A DNA stretch of 64,000 nucleotides from Lacrimispora algidixylanolytica (GCF_003609635.1 NZ_MCIA01000009.1:62001-126000), one strand, 5' to 3'. Numbered from the stretch's first letter, positions 35,564 to 45,046 are shown. The notes: a model not told the origin generated them from the sequence alone. A program made the numbers and translations.

Positions 35564-37246
35564 TTAATTCTTGACTGTATTTTTAAAGTATCGGTTAATT
35601 GCTATGGAATGGAAATCAATGCCTTCTACGCCTGCTTTTTGCATCACTGCATTTCCCTTTTGGTAAACAGGGAAGATGACTGCATCATCGCAAACGATTT
35701 TCTCAGCGTCTGCAAGCGCTTTCCACCGTTTCACTGGATCAAGGGCAAGTTCTCCCTTTTTGCTTGATTCAATGATGGAATCGTAGTCCTTATTGCTCCA
35801 GAAACCGTAGTTGTTGGGGTTACCTGTGGTCCACATATTAAGATAAGTCATAGGGTCTGCATAATCTGGTCCCCAACGAGTAAGGCCGATTTCAAACTCC
35901 CCTGCCTGCATTCTTTCCACACGGTTTTTCTTTGGCATCTGCTCTAAAGTAATGGTGATTCCAGGTAACGTAGTCTGAATCTCTGACTGTAAGAACTGAG
36001 CAACGTTAATGGCTGACTCCGTATCCTCTACAATCATGGTATAAGTCAGGGTGTCAACTCCCAGCTCCTTTTTCGCTGCTTCCCAATACTTTAATGCCTC
36101 AGCTTTATCGGTTTTAAAATAATTACTGCCAGCGGTTTCTCTGTAATCTTTTCCATCAGGTCCGGTTGCCAAAAGGGTGGGGACTGCAAAATAAGCAGGA
36201 ATAGAACCATCCTTTAAGATATTGTTACACACCGCCTCTTTATCAAAGCTAAGAGACAATGCTTTTCTAAGATTTAAGTTTTCAAGACCAGCTACTTTGG
36301 TGTTTGGAGACATATACCACAGGTAACCTGCCATGATGTTTTTAAATTCCGGATCTGCCTGGAACTGCTCCACCTGTTCTCCGGATAGGGTTACTACGTC
36401 AAGGTCTCCATTTTGATAGGCCAGAATTGCCTGCTGGGAATCCTTAATTACCTGATACTTCATTCCATCAAGCTTAACTTTATCTGCGTCCCAGTAATCC
36501 TTGTTTTTCTCAAGGGTAATGGTGGTTGCCGCTGGCTCGTAAGAAGTAATCTTATAGGGCCCGTTTGATAACAATGTGTCTGGTGTGGTGGCATACTGAT
36601 CTCCGGCTTTTTCAAAGAATTCCTGATTGACCGGATAGAAGGTAGGAAATGCCATTAAAGATTCAAAATATGGGACAGGAACATCAAGCTCTACCTTTAA
36701 GGTCTTGTCATCCACAGCAGTCACCCCAAGGTCGTCAAGTGATTTTTCACCTGCTGCTACTGCGTCTGCATTCTTGATTCCTGCAATTCCAACAATAAAT
36801 GCATACTCACTTGCCGTCTTTGGATCTACGGCCCGTTTCCAGGCATATACAAAGTCTTTGGCTGTAACTGGTGTACCATTGGACCATTTAGCATCTCTTA
36901 AATGATAGGTAAGAGTCATGCCATCCCCACTTTTTTCTACGCTTTCTGCCAGAGCAGGTACGGGATTTCCATCGGCACCTAGCTCATATAACCCATCGGT
37001 GGTATCAGCAATGACTTCAAAGGAAGTTCCATCGGTTGCGATCTGAGGATCCATGGAAGCCACTTCCACATCAATATGTACGTTTAATACCTTACCATTT
37101 TCCTTACTGCCTTCTTTAGTCTCTGCCTTTGCAGTAGAGGCTTGTGTTTCCTGAGACACTGTTTTCGAATTCCCACACGCGGTCAAAGACCAGGCCATAA
37201 TGCCTGCTATACTGATAGCCGCTAATTTTTTTAGACTTTTTTTCAT
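35564..37246 (-). CDS. oppA: Oligopeptide-binding lipoprotein OppA
   Basis: This extracellular binding protein (family 5) of 560 residues has a lipoprotein signal peptide with lipobox LTAC (C24), then a Ser/Thr/Gln linker. The typical family stretch LTYHLRDAKWSNGTPVTAKD lies in the first third. GAGGGGGAA before this ATG fixes the start; a Met seven codons upstream lacks a site. It is the first gene of oppABCDF and is preceded by a promoter and a terminator-like hairpin that could limit transcription. The ligand is inferred from the family and gene order. Confidence 0.94.
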   Translation of the reverse strand: MKKSLKKLAAISIAGIMAWSLTACGNSKTVSQETQASTAKAETKEGSKENGKVLNVHIDVEVASMDPQIATDGTSFEVIADTTDGLYELGADGNPVPALAESVEKSGDGMTLTYHLRDAKWSNGTPVTAKDFVYAWKRAVDPKTASEYAFIVGIAGIKNADAVAAGEKSLDDLGVTAVDDKTLKVELDVPVPYFESLMAFPTFYPVNQEFFEKAGDQYATTPDTLLSNGPYKITSYEPAATTITLEKNKDYWDADKVKLDGMKYQVIKDSQQAILAYQNGDLDVVTLSGEQVEQFQADPEFKNIMAGYLWYMSPNTKVAGLENLNLRKALSLSFDKEAVCNNILKDGSIPAYFAVPTLLATGPDGKDYRETAGSNYFKTDKAEALKYWEAAKKELGVDTLTYTMIVEDTESAINVAQFLQSEIQTTLPGITITLEQMPKKNRVERMQAGEFEIGLTRWGPDYADPMTYLNMWTTGNPNNYGFWSNKDYDSIIESSKKGELALDPVKRWKALADAEKIVCDDAVIFPVYQKGNAVMQKAGVEGIDFHSIAINRYFKNTVKN

Positions 37247-37275
37247 TATTTTCCCCCTCATATTCATTTTATTTT

Positions 37276-37321
37276 AATAAAAATAGTGTCTGACAGAGTT
37301 CTCCCTCTATTCAGACACTAT
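37276..37321 (-). terminator. Terminator-like hairpin in the oppA leader (possible attenuator)
   Basis: On the minus strand ATAGTGTCTGA and TCAGACACTAT form a perfect 11-base-pair stem followed by TTTTATT. It lies between the oppA promoter and start codon, so it may end part of the transcripts early. No competing antiterminator was found by eye. Confidence 0.6.
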
Positions 37322-37338
37322 TGTCAAAAATATTTGTT

Positions 37339-37367
37339 ACAATATATTATTTTTTAATATCTGTCAA
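37339..37367 (-). promoter_or_regulatory. Promoter of the opp operon
   Basis: On the minus strand a perfect TTGACA is 17 bases from TATTGT. The surrounding sequence is very AT-rich, so the -10 choice is less sure than the -35. Confidence 0.6.
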
Positions 37368-37506
37368 TATCGAACCAGCCATTAAACATTAAGTTAAGGC
37401 GATTCATCACTTTACAAGCCCAAAGCGTCGTTTTCTAATGCATATGCTTCTATAAATTAATTGAGAACAAAAAAAATTATTATTTAAAATATGTCCCGGC
37501 TAATAA

Positions 37507-37546
37507 AATAAGACGGAGAAATAAAAATCATCTCTCCGTCTTACTC
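37507..37546 (-). terminator. Terminator of the shikimate kinase-like operon
   Basis: On the minus strand AAGACGGAGA and TCTCCGTCTT form a ten-base-pair stem followed by ATTTTATT, about 40 bases after the kinase gene's stop codon. Confidence 0.82.
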
Positions 37547-37583
37547 ATTTTCTTGCATATTCATACATCAGTCTTACCAAATC

Positions 37584-38111
37584 TTATGTAGTAAGGCCAA
37601 ATTTTTCTTCCATAATAGATCTTAACTCATCCACGATTATTCCTGCTTCCAGGCCTGTTTCATCGATTGTAATATCTGCATAAGATTCATAATAAGGAAC
37701 TCTCTCCTCATATAACTCTTCAAGGGTCATACCGTCTTTTAAAACCACGCCCCGGTCAACCAGATTACCAAGTCGTTCCATTACATCATTAAGGCTTAGC
37801 TTTAGATAAACAACAATACTGATTTCCTTCAAATGTTCCATCGCTTCTTTTCCATAGATGACGCTTCCACCTGGGGCGATGACGCTATGGCTAACCTGAA
37901 GTTCCTTGTTGGTCCTGTTCTCCACCTCTAAAAATCCATCATCTCCACTTTCGGCTATGATTTCCTTTAACAACTTTCCTTCCTTTTCCTGTATCACAAT
38001 ATCCACGTCCACAAATGAATACCCAAGTCGTTTTGCCAAAAGAACACCAACAGTGCTCTTGCCGGAAGCGGGCATTCCGATGAGAGTTATGTTATCACGC
38101 ATCTGGGTCAT
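37584..38111 (-). CDS. Shikimate kinase-like P-loop kinase
   Basis: The 175 residues have the fold markers of shikimate kinase: Walker A GMPASGKST (12-20), VDVD near 34-37, the GG loop APGGSVIYG (79-87) and a lid with RVPYYESYAD. However, the shikimate-binding FRxxE motif reads FLEVE here (GDDGFLEVENR, near 57-66), so the substrate-contacting arginine is missing. The true substrate is therefore uncertain. The start overlaps the end of the flavin reductase gene by four bases, and no other aromatic-pathway gene is nearby. Confidence 0.8.
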   Translation of the reverse strand: MTQMRDNITLIGMPASGKSTVGVLLAKRLGYSFVDVDIVIQEKEGKLLKEIIAESGDDGFLEVENRTNKELQVSHSVIAPGGSVIYGKEAMEHLKEISIVVYLKLSLNDVMERLGNLVDRGVVLKDGMTLEELYEERVPYYESYADITIDETGLEAGIIVDELRSIMEEKFGLTT

Positions 38112-38722
38112 CTACGTTTCCTCCTGCCGGCTGAACTTTTTCCAGACTTTCTTACTGAATATCCAAAACTGCCAAGTTTCTTCCCTTGTTCAAAATATTC
38201 TCCATGGGAATAGGATACAAGTCCTGCCTCATTTAAATGAAATTTGTTTTTCTCATCCATGTAACGGCTGTCTACAGTCACGCCTAAGATCTCAGCTAGA
38301 AACAAATCATGGCTGCCAAGGCGCTTTACTTCAACCACCTTACAAGCCAGACAAACAGGGCTTTCTTCAATCCCTGGAGCTTTGACGTGCTTTAGGGCAC
38401 AAGGAGTCAGCTTCATCTGGGCAAACTTATCTACCTCTCTGCCTGATTTTACACCACAGTAATCCGCAGCCCTCACCAGATCCTTGGATACCAGATTCAC
38501 CACAAATTCCCCGGTCTCTTTTATAATATCATAAGAGTAGCGCTCCCTACGAACGGATATGGACAACATCGCCGGGGTAGAGCATATGGTGCCTGCCCAG
38601 GCAATTGTAATAATATTAGGTTTCTCGCCCTCTCTTTGACAACTTACCATAACAGCAGGAACTGGATAAAGCATATTACCAGGCTTCCACTCCACTTTGC
38701 TTGATTTTTCAGGATTTTTCAT
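38108..38722 (-). CDS. Flavin reductase family protein (FMN-binding split barrel)
   Basis: This 204-residue protein has the split-barrel flavin-binding fold (flavin_reduct family). Conserved features are WKPGNMLYPVPAVMVS at the start, NIITIAWAGTICSTPAML, and the FVVNLVSKDL block. It ends in a basic tail. Members reduce flavins or carry FMN in electron transfer; the partner is unknown. It lies 13 bases after the pyrophosphatase gene and overlaps the kinase gene, forming a three-gene transcription unit. Confidence 0.87.
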   Translation of the reverse strand: MKNPEKSSKVEWKPGNMLYPVPAVMVSCQREGEKPNIITIAWAGTICSTPAMLSISVRRERYSYDIIKETGEFVVNLVSKDLVRAADYCGVKSGREVDKFAQMKLTPCALKHVKAPGIEESPVCLACKVVEVKRLGSHDLFLAEILGVTVDSRYMDEKNKFHLNEAGLVSYSHGEYFEQGKKLGSFGYSVRKSGKSSAGRRKRR

Positions 38723-38735
38723 AAGATTATTCTCC

Positions 38736-40406
38736 TCATCCTTGAACAGCTAACATAATGCTTGGGATCAACTGTTTCTTTCTGGATACTACGCCTGGAA
38801 GACTTACTACATGATCTTCCTGTTCTTCTTTCCTGTTATCGATGCGGAAGGCTCTCTCTACGATCTGCTTTGCTCCCTGTCCCTCACATAAGAGCACAGT
38901 AGACTGCGACAGGATATTGGTTAACATAAAGAACATCATGTCAACGCCGTGTTCTTCTCTCGCCTTTACCATGTATGGAATCATGCGATCTTTTAAATTA
39001 ACAAGCTCCTTATCATTTAAGGAGGTGATCTGTCCTACTCCAAAGGCAATTTTACCAACGGAAAACTTTTTAAAATCCTGATAGAAGATTTCTCCATCTG
39101 TTTTCCCCTTTAAATTACTTGCCGCTTCAAACATGGATGAGGCATACTTATCCGCATCAATACCTGCGATTTCTGCAAGTGCAAGAGCCGCAGTTTTATC
39201 TGCCTCTGTACAAGTTGGGGAACGGAATAAAAGTGTATCGGAAATAATAGCACTGCATAAAAGTCCTGCAATCTGAGGTTCTATTTTTATGCTATTCTCC
39301 TGATACATCTGATATACAATGGTTGCGGTACAGCCCACCGGCTGGTTGCGGAAGAATACTGGCGCAATGGTCTCCACGGTGCCAAGTCTGTGATGATCGA
39401 TGATTTCTAAAAGTTCCGCATTCTCCATGCCTTCCACTGCCTGGGATTTCTCGTTATGATCCACCAAAATCAACCGTTTTCCTTTTGCACCAAGTAAGTT
39501 ACGGCGGGATATCATACCTTTATATTTTCCATCCTTATCAAGGATTGGGAAATCACGGTGGCGTTTGCTGGCCATAACATCTTTGATTTCGTCGATATAA
39601 TCCTCTTCTTCAAAGGTAATCAGCCCTTCGGTTTTCATAAAGTAGCTGATTGGAATGCTCTGGTTTACCAAACGAGCGGCAGTATACGTATCATATGGTG
39701 TCGTCACGATGGTACAGCCTCTTTCTTGAGCCAGTTTTTTGATGGTCATAGAAACAGAAGCTCCCTCGCAGACAATAATACAAGCTGCCTCCATCTCAAT
39801 GGCGCAAAGCTGAGATTCATAACGGTTTCCTAAGATAACCAAATCTCCCTCAGAAATATAATATTCCATCATATCAGGATTGGCTGCTGCAATGAGTACC
39901 TTTCCCTTATCAAAATAAGCCTCTAGATCTCCCACCACCAGATTGCCCTCTAGTGTCTCTACAATATTAGAGTATTGGGTGCAGGCTTTTGATAATATGC
40001 TGCTGTCATATACGTTCATATAGGATTTGGCAATGTCTCCGACCGTGATCAGTCCTTCCAAAATTCCATCTGCCGTAACCGCTGGTATGGTCACTGCATT
40101 GGCCTCCTGCATGAGATTCCATGCTATTTTTAAGGACAATTTCTTCTTTACGCCCTTTGTTTCCCGAATCTCTATGTCAAGAACCTGGGTCTTTACATTC
40201 TCTATCAGTTCAGGGGCTTCCATGCCGAAATAGTTCAATACAAACTGAGTTTCTTCATTGACTCGTCCCGCTCGTCCGGGTCTGTAATCCTCACCAGTTA
40301 AAATCCGCTTTAAATTGGCATAGCAGACCGCAGAACAGATGGAATCTGTATCAGGATTTTTGTGCCCGATGACGATAGTTTTTCTATTTTTATGGTTATC
40401 TCCCAT
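38736..40406 (-). CDS. ppaC: Mn-dependent inorganic pyrophosphatase with CBS and DRTGG domains
   Basis: This family II pyrophosphatase hydrolyses PPi to phosphate. In 556 residues the DHH catalytic parts flank a regulatory insert. The N-terminal motif IGHKNPDTDS (H15, D19, D21) comes first, then a CBS domain (about 75-135), a DRTGG-like domain (about 140-250) and a second CBS domain (about 250-305). The DHH motif IIDHHRLG (337-339) and DHHA2 domain follow. CBS pyrophosphatases of this layout are controlled by adenine nucleotides. AAAGGAG before this ATG sets the start. It is the first gene of the unit, with promoter and a hairpin-containing leader upstream. Confidence 0.93.
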   Translation of the reverse strand: MGDNHKNRKTIVIGHKNPDTDSICSAVCYANLKRILTGEDYRPGRAGRVNEETQFVLNYFGMEAPELIENVKTQVLDIEIRETKGVKKKLSLKIAWNLMQEANAVTIPAVTADGILEGLITVGDIAKSYMNVYDSSILSKACTQYSNIVETLEGNLVVGDLEAYFDKGKVLIAAANPDMMEYYISEGDLVILGNRYESQLCAIEMEAACIIVCEGASVSMTIKKLAQERGCTIVTTPYDTYTAARLVNQSIPISYFMKTEGLITFEEEDYIDEIKDVMASKRHRDFPILDKDGKYKGMISRRNLLGAKGKRLILVDHNEKSQAVEGMENAELLEIIDHHRLGTVETIAPVFFRNQPVGCTATIVYQMYQENSIKIEPQIAGLLCSAIISDTLLFRSPTCTEADKTAALALAEIAGIDADKYASSMFEAASNLKGKTDGEIFYQDFKKFSVGKIAFGVGQITSLNDKELVNLKDRMIPYMVKAREEHGVDMMFFMLTNILSQSTVLLCEGQGAKQIVERAFRIDNRKEEQEDHVVSLPGVVSRKKQLIPSIMLAVQG

Positions 40407-40541
40407 GGTATCTCCTTTTTTCATAATCTGTTTACAGGCCGTTCATATCCTGTTCACATCCGTTTTTTATACTAAATGTATAGAAAAATTGCAATACAAA
40501 CAAGTTAATCAGTCAAGTTGCACATAGATTTTTCATAATTG

Positions 40542-40564
40542 CCCTGGTTGTCCTACAACCAGGG
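40542..40564 (-). other. Hairpin in the pyrophosphatase leader
   Basis: CCCTGGTTGT and ACAACCAGGG form a perfect ten-base-pair stem with a three-base loop within the roughly 195-base leader. There is no T-run on either strand, so it is not a simple terminator. Confidence 0.55.
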
Positions 40565-40606
40565 TCTCCTCAATTTATCCGATACATTGTCTTGTGAAGT
40601 ATTCCC

Positions 40607-40634
40607 ATTATATCATAAATTAGCAAATTGTAAA
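40607..40634 (-). promoter_or_regulatory. Promoter of the pyrophosphatase operon
   Basis: On the minus strand TTTACA and a perfect TATAAT are 16 bases apart; transcription would begin near 40600. Confidence 0.7.
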
Positions 40635-40667
40635 TAAGTGATACCGAATGGAAAAGGTTGATCCATA

Positions 40668-40720
40668 AGAAAATACCAGACCTGACCGACCACGAAGTGG
40701 CCAGCCAATATCTGGTATTA
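40668..40720 (-). terminator. Terminator after the glucokinase gene
   Basis: AATACCAGA/TCTGGTATT outer arms and an inner CCAC/GTGG stem form a long imperfect hairpin, followed on the minus strand by TTTTCTTAT. It begins about ten bases after the glucokinase stop codon. Confidence 0.78.
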
Positions 40721-40730
40721 TGTTTGTAAT

Positions 40731-41675
40731 CTAATCCAAAATGAGCCTAGCCGCCCCGTAAATTCCTGCGTCATTGCCCAATGTGGCCAGTACAATACTG
40801 CCCTTGTTCTTAGATATCGGTGTGAACTTTTCGTAATTATGGTCGATGGTATCAATCAGGAACTGACCTGCCTTTGATACTCCACCACCCAGAACAAAAA
40901 CCTCCGGATCTATGGTCATGGCAACCTGGGAAAGTAAAAGTCCAAGATAATGGCCCACAATCTCCATAACTTCTAGAGCAAGGGGATCTCCTGCCTTTGC
41001 TTCATCCAGCACATCTTTTGCTGTGACCTGTTGACCAAAACTTCTTAAGGAAGAAGGCAGATCCTTTGATGCCATCATTCTTTTTGCTTCGTTTGCGATT
41101 CCAGTCGCACTTGCAACCTGCTCCACACAGCCGACTCCGCCGCAGTTGCAAGTTTCTGTTTCATCTCCACGAATATGGATATGTCCGATCTCTCCAGCCA
41201 AACCATGGCGTCCAGATACGATTTTCTCGTCAATGATCACTCCTCCGCCCACACCGGTTCCTAAGGTGACCATAACAATATCATGATATCCTTTTCCTCC
41301 GCCTTGCCACATCTCTCCAAGAGCTGCTACATTGGCATCGTTTGCGCTTTTTACCGGCAGACCATGAAGCATCTCACTCAGCTCTCGCTCGGGATATCGG
41401 TCACGCCAGCCTAAGTTGACGCAGACCTCTACATAACCATTGGGCAGAACAGGGCCCGGGATCCCAAGTCCGGCCCCCTGTATCTGATCAATGGGAATAT
41501 TAAGTTCTTTCAGCTTTTCTAAAATAGAAGCTCCCACATCATCAAGGATGTATTTTCCACCCTCTTCTTTTCTGGTCGTCACTTCCCATTTATGTAAAAG
41601 CTCCCCTGTTACTTCAAACAGTCCCATCTTTACAGAGGTACCGCCTACATCAACACCAATACATTTCATTCCCAT
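40731..41675 (-). CDS. glcK: ROK-family glucokinase
   Basis: This cytoplasmic sugar kinase phosphorylates glucose with ATP. The 314 residues contain the N-terminal phosphate loop GVDVGGTSVKMGLF, GTGVGGGVI, the catalytic region NDANVAALGE and the ROK zinc motif CNCGGVGCVEQVAS. No DNA-binding domain is present, so it is an enzyme rather than a repressor. The start could be Met1 or Met3, both with nearby purine-rich sites. It lies 47 bases downstream of transketolase, which suits a role feeding glucose from the polysaccharide-degradation genes into central metabolism. Confidence 0.93.
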   Translation of the reverse strand: MGMKCIGVDVGGTSVKMGLFEVTGELLHKWEVTTRKEEGGKYILDDVGASILEKLKELNIPIDQIQGAGLGIPGPVLPNGYVEVCVNLGWRDRYPERELSEMLHGLPVKSANDANVAALGEMWQGGGKGYHDIVMVTLGTGVGGGVIIDEKIVSGRHGLAGEIGHIHIRGDETETCNCGGVGCVEQVASATGIANEAKRMMASKDLPSSLRSFGQQVTAKDVLDEAKAGDPLALEVMEIVGHYLGLLLSQVAMTIDPEVFVLGGGVSKAGQFLIDTIDHNYEKFTPISKNKGSIVLATLGNDAGIYGAARLILD

Positions 41676-41722
41676 GGCCCTTAATGCTCCTTTTCCTTTT
41701 GTATCAAGATGTCGGAAACTTA

Positions 41723-43702
41723 TTATAAGGATTTTGCAACTTCTGCAACTCGCTCAGCCGTAAATCCAAAATGTTTGAATAACTGATCTGCAGGTCCACT
41801 GGCACCATAACCTGTCATGGTCACGTATGCACCATCAAGACCTACATATTTACCCCAGCCAAAATCACTTAAGGCTTCAACTGCCACACGTTTTCTCACT
41901 GCCTTTGGAAGAACGGATTCTTTATATTCATCACTCTGCTCTTCAAAGAGATCCATACAAGGCATGGAAACAACTCTTACCTTTTGGTCTGCAAGGAGTT
42001 CTTTTGCCTTTACAGAAAGCTCTACTTCAGAACCGCTGGCAATTAAGATGATATCTGGAGTTCCCTCACAGTCATCAATCACATATCCACCCTTTAATGC
42101 ATCTTTGCTGCTTCCTGGCATTGGAGTTAAGTTCTGTCTAGTCAGAACAAGGCCAGTAGGAGTCTTTTTGGAAGTCAGTGCAGAATACCAAGCTGCTTCT
42201 GTCTCGATCTCATCACAAGGACGGAATACATGGAAATTCGGCATTGCTCTTAACATTGCAAGCTGCTCGATTGGCTCATGAGTTGGTCCATCTTCGCCTA
42301 CACCAATGCTGTCATGAGTGAATACGAAGGTCTGTGGAATGCCCATCAAAGAAGCCAAACGTGCCATAGGCTTGGTGTAATCACTGAATACAAAGAAGGT
42401 TGCAATATAGGTGCGAAGTCCGCCGTGAAGAAGCATACCGTTACCGATTGCAGTCATTCCAAGCTCTCTAACACCAAAATGCATGTTGCGTCCGCCTCTG
42501 TCTTCTTTTGAGAAATCTCCCACATCAGACATATTGGTCTTATTGGATGGAGCAAGATCTGCTGATCCGCCGATAAGATTAGGAATACAGGTTTTCACAC
42601 GATTTAAAATCTGACCGGAGATATTTCTGGTTGCATCTGCTTTTTCTGGTTTCTTCCAGAAATCAGTGCAAGCGTCAATTGCCTTACTTGTGCCATCTGG
42701 ATCATGGTAGGAATTCCAAAGTACTTCCATCTCTGGATATTCTTCGCAGTATGCTGCAAACATAACGTTCCATGCAGCTTCTACTTCTGCCTTTTCCTCA
42801 GCCAGTTTCTTATAGTGGCTATATACCTCTTCTGGTACAAAGAATGGCTCTGTGGAAGGCCAGCCAAGATTCTCTTTTAAAGCGGTGATGTTATCTGCAC
42901 CAAGAGGTTCTCCATGGGCACTTGCTTTTCCCTGCTTTGCTGGACAGCCATAACCAATCTGAGTTTTTATGGTGATAAAGGATGGGCGCTTCGTATCTGC
43001 CTTTGCCTCTTCGATGGCGCGGGCAATGGCACCTAGATCATTTCCGTCTTCTACGGTAATGGTCTGGAAATGGAATGCCTCCATGCGTTTTTGTACATCC
43101 TCGGTAAATGCGATATCAGTGCTTCCTTCGATGGAAATCTCGTTGGAATCATAGAAGATAATCAGCTTTGAAAGGCCTAAGGTACCTGCCAGAGATAGGG
43201 TTTCAGAAGAGATTCCTTCCATCATACATCCATCACCGCCAAGGGCATAAGTATAATGATCCACAACTGGGAACTCATCTTTATTAAATACAGAAGACAG
43301 ATGGCTTTCTGCAATTGCCATACCAACTGCCATACCCATACCTGCTCCTAAAGGTCCTGTTGTTGCTTCGATGCCAACGGTGTGACCATACTCTGGATGT
43401 CCTGGTGTCTTAGAACCAAGCTGACGGAAATTCATTAAATCCTCTTTGGAGAGGTTTCCATATCCAAACAAGTGAAGCAAGGAATACAAAAGCATGGAAC
43501 CATGGCCTCCTGATAACACAAAACGATCCCTATTTGCCCAATCAGGATCAGCCGGGTTATGGTTTAAATGGTTTGCCCATAATTCATAAGCCGCGGATGC
43601 ACAACCTAAAGGGAGTCCGGGGTGTCCGGAATTGGCTTTCTGGATCGCATCTGCTGATAGGATGCGGATTGCATTAATTGACATGGTTTCGATGTTGCTC
43701 AT
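41723..43702 (-). CDS. tkt: Transketolase
   Basis: This thiamine-diphosphate enzyme of the pentose phosphate pathway moves two-carbon units between sugar phosphates. The 659 residues match full-length bacterial transketolase: N-terminal ADAIQKANSGHPGLPLG, the ThDP motif GDGCMMEGIS, the central FGVRELGMTAIGNG and FVFTHDSIGVGEDGPTHEP, and a C-terminal domain. The start overlaps the DUF5711 gene by four bases, indicating coupled translation. Confidence 0.97.
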   Translation of the reverse strand: MSNIETMSINAIRILSADAIQKANSGHPGLPLGCASAAYELWANHLNHNPADPDWANRDRFVLSGGHGSMLLYSLLHLFGYGNLSKEDLMNFRQLGSKTPGHPEYGHTVGIEATTGPLGAGMGMAVGMAIAESHLSSVFNKDEFPVVDHYTYALGGDGCMMEGISSETLSLAGTLGLSKLIIFYDSNEISIEGSTDIAFTEDVQKRMEAFHFQTITVEDGNDLGAIARAIEEAKADTKRPSFITIKTQIGYGCPAKQGKASAHGEPLGADNITALKENLGWPSTEPFFVPEEVYSHYKKLAEEKAEVEAAWNVMFAAYCEEYPEMEVLWNSYHDPDGTSKAIDACTDFWKKPEKADATRNISGQILNRVKTCIPNLIGGSADLAPSNKTNMSDVGDFSKEDRGGRNMHFGVRELGMTAIGNGMLLHGGLRTYIATFFVFSDYTKPMARLASLMGIPQTFVFTHDSIGVGEDGPTHEPIEQLAMLRAMPNFHVFRPCDEIETEAAWYSALTSKKTPTGLVLTRQNLTPMPGSSKDALKGGYVIDDCEGTPDIILIASGSEVELSVKAKELLADQKVRVVSMPCMDLFEEQSDEYKESVLPKAVRKRVAVEALSDFGWGKYVGLDGAYVTMTGYGASGPADQLFKHFGFTAERVAEVAKSL

Positions 43703-44973
43703 TGGTATTGTCCTCCTATTTGTAATCTTATTTCTTTCATATTTTGGGGACCCGTAACGATCAGTGTATTTGGAAATCTGCCGTTTCGGATCTTAGTTAC
43801 CGGAAAATCAAATGTACCGGAAAATTTTAGCCTGCCGGACATGTTATAGACTCTACACGAATTCTCATTATACAGAAATACATGATTACCGTCAATATCA
43901 GCATTGGTATACGGATACTGAAATACCTTGGAAAAGACCTGTTTTCCATCTGGTCTGTAAATATCTAAGCGGTAAGGGTTTTCACCCCCCGGGTTGTCCA
44001 CGATGAGACCCACATATTTACGGGAATAAAATACGCTTTTTATTTGCTCTTTTATTGGAATCTGTTTGACTAATTCTGGGGAAAGAGCATTTTTTGTTGA
44101 GTAAAACGATACGCTGTTGTCTGAAAAAGCACAAGCGTAGGTATCGTCTAAGAAATGCACCTGGGCTACAAGGGATGAATCATAGGGTTCATCAAACCCG
44201 CCTACCAGCCTGTCCGGAACACTTTTTCCGATTTCTGCAAAATTGTGGAACGCTACCCTTCCGTTTAAAGTGCCATTCTTTAAATAGGCATAGGCTCCCA
44301 TGAGCTGAGTTCCATCTGGAGATAAACTAATATCAACTGGATAGCCGGAATCTCCCCCTAAAAGTGCCTTGATCTTTACATCAAGTGCTGATCCGTCCTG
44401 TTTGAAAAAATATATGTAATTGGCGGTTGACTCCTCTAAGACTGCGGCAACCACTCCTTGAGAGGAAACCGTTGCTTTCACAATAGGGAGAACTGTGGTA
44501 GCTACCCCAACATTTCCTGCCTTATTAAAAATATAAATGGAATTGCCCTGCAAGTCTGCAACTGCAGCATACTCTCCGTTTACAACCGCCTTTGGTGACT
44601 TCATCTCATAGCTTTGGATCCATACTTCTTTTCCTTGGGAGTCCAGATAGGAAGCACCATCTTTACTGTATTTGAGTAGATTGGAACCAAAGTTTAAATA
44701 TCCCTCATAGCTTCCCTCATTCAGTTCCTTTGACCATACCACACCATATCCGGTGTAGTGGTATAGACTGAAATACTCAAACGCACCGATGCCACCTGCT
44801 GCCAGCACCAATAATACCACCAAAGAAATCCGGAACCGCTTCTTTTTTACCTTACTACGGGCTTTTTTAATGATCTCTTCACTGGATTCATCCTTGTTGC
44901 CGGAATTTTGAACAATCTGACTCCGAAGCTGGTTTTTTTTAATCTCTCTGTTCATTGAGTTCCATTCGCTCAT
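43699..44973 (-). CDS. DUF5711 family membrane-anchored protein
   Basis: This 424-residue protein has a basic cytoplasmic N-terminus, one membrane helix near 48-68 and an external region of about 355 residues made of repeated beta-strand blocks (for example YLDSQGKEVWIQS and YIFNKAGNVG). This suggests a beta-propeller-like fold. It resembles the DUF5711 family of Clostridia, whose function is unknown. It overlaps transketolase by four bases, although no metabolic link is obvious. Confidence 0.83.
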   Translation of the reverse strand: MSEWNSMNREIKKNQLRSQIVQNSGNKDESSEEIIKKARSKVKKKRFRISLVVLLVLAAGGIGAFEYFSLYHYTGYGVVWSKELNEGSYEGYLNFGSNLLKYSKDGASYLDSQGKEVWIQSYEMKSPKAVVNGEYAAVADLQGNSIYIFNKAGNVGVATTVLPIVKATVSSQGVVAAVLEESTANYIYFFKQDGSALDVKIKALLGGDSGYPVDISLSPDGTQLMGAYAYLKNGTLNGRVAFHNFAEIGKSVPDRLVGGFDEPYDSSLVAQVHFLDDTYACAFSDNSVSFYSTKNALSPELVKQIPIKEQIKSVFYSRKYVGLIVDNPGGENPYRLDIYRPDGKQVFSKVFQYPYTNADIDGNHVFLYNENSCRVYNMSGRLKFSGTFDFPVTKIRNGRFPNTLIVTGPQNMKEIRLQIGGQYQ

Positions 44974-45046
44974 GCAGTTCTCTCCTAAAAATGCCCATAT
45001 ATACTTGTAGTATACAACATTTTATTGAGAAAAGCATTATTTTTTT

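Noticed and set aside
37906-38385. Plus-strand open frame of 159 codons
   Set aside because: It is antisense to the shikimate kinase-like and flavin reductase genes, which have clear family motifs and ribosome binding sites; the plus frame has neither.
41817-42281. Plus-strand open frame of 154 codons
   Set aside because: It lies wholly opposite transketolase and its protein has no recognisable domain; it reflects codon bias of the real gene.
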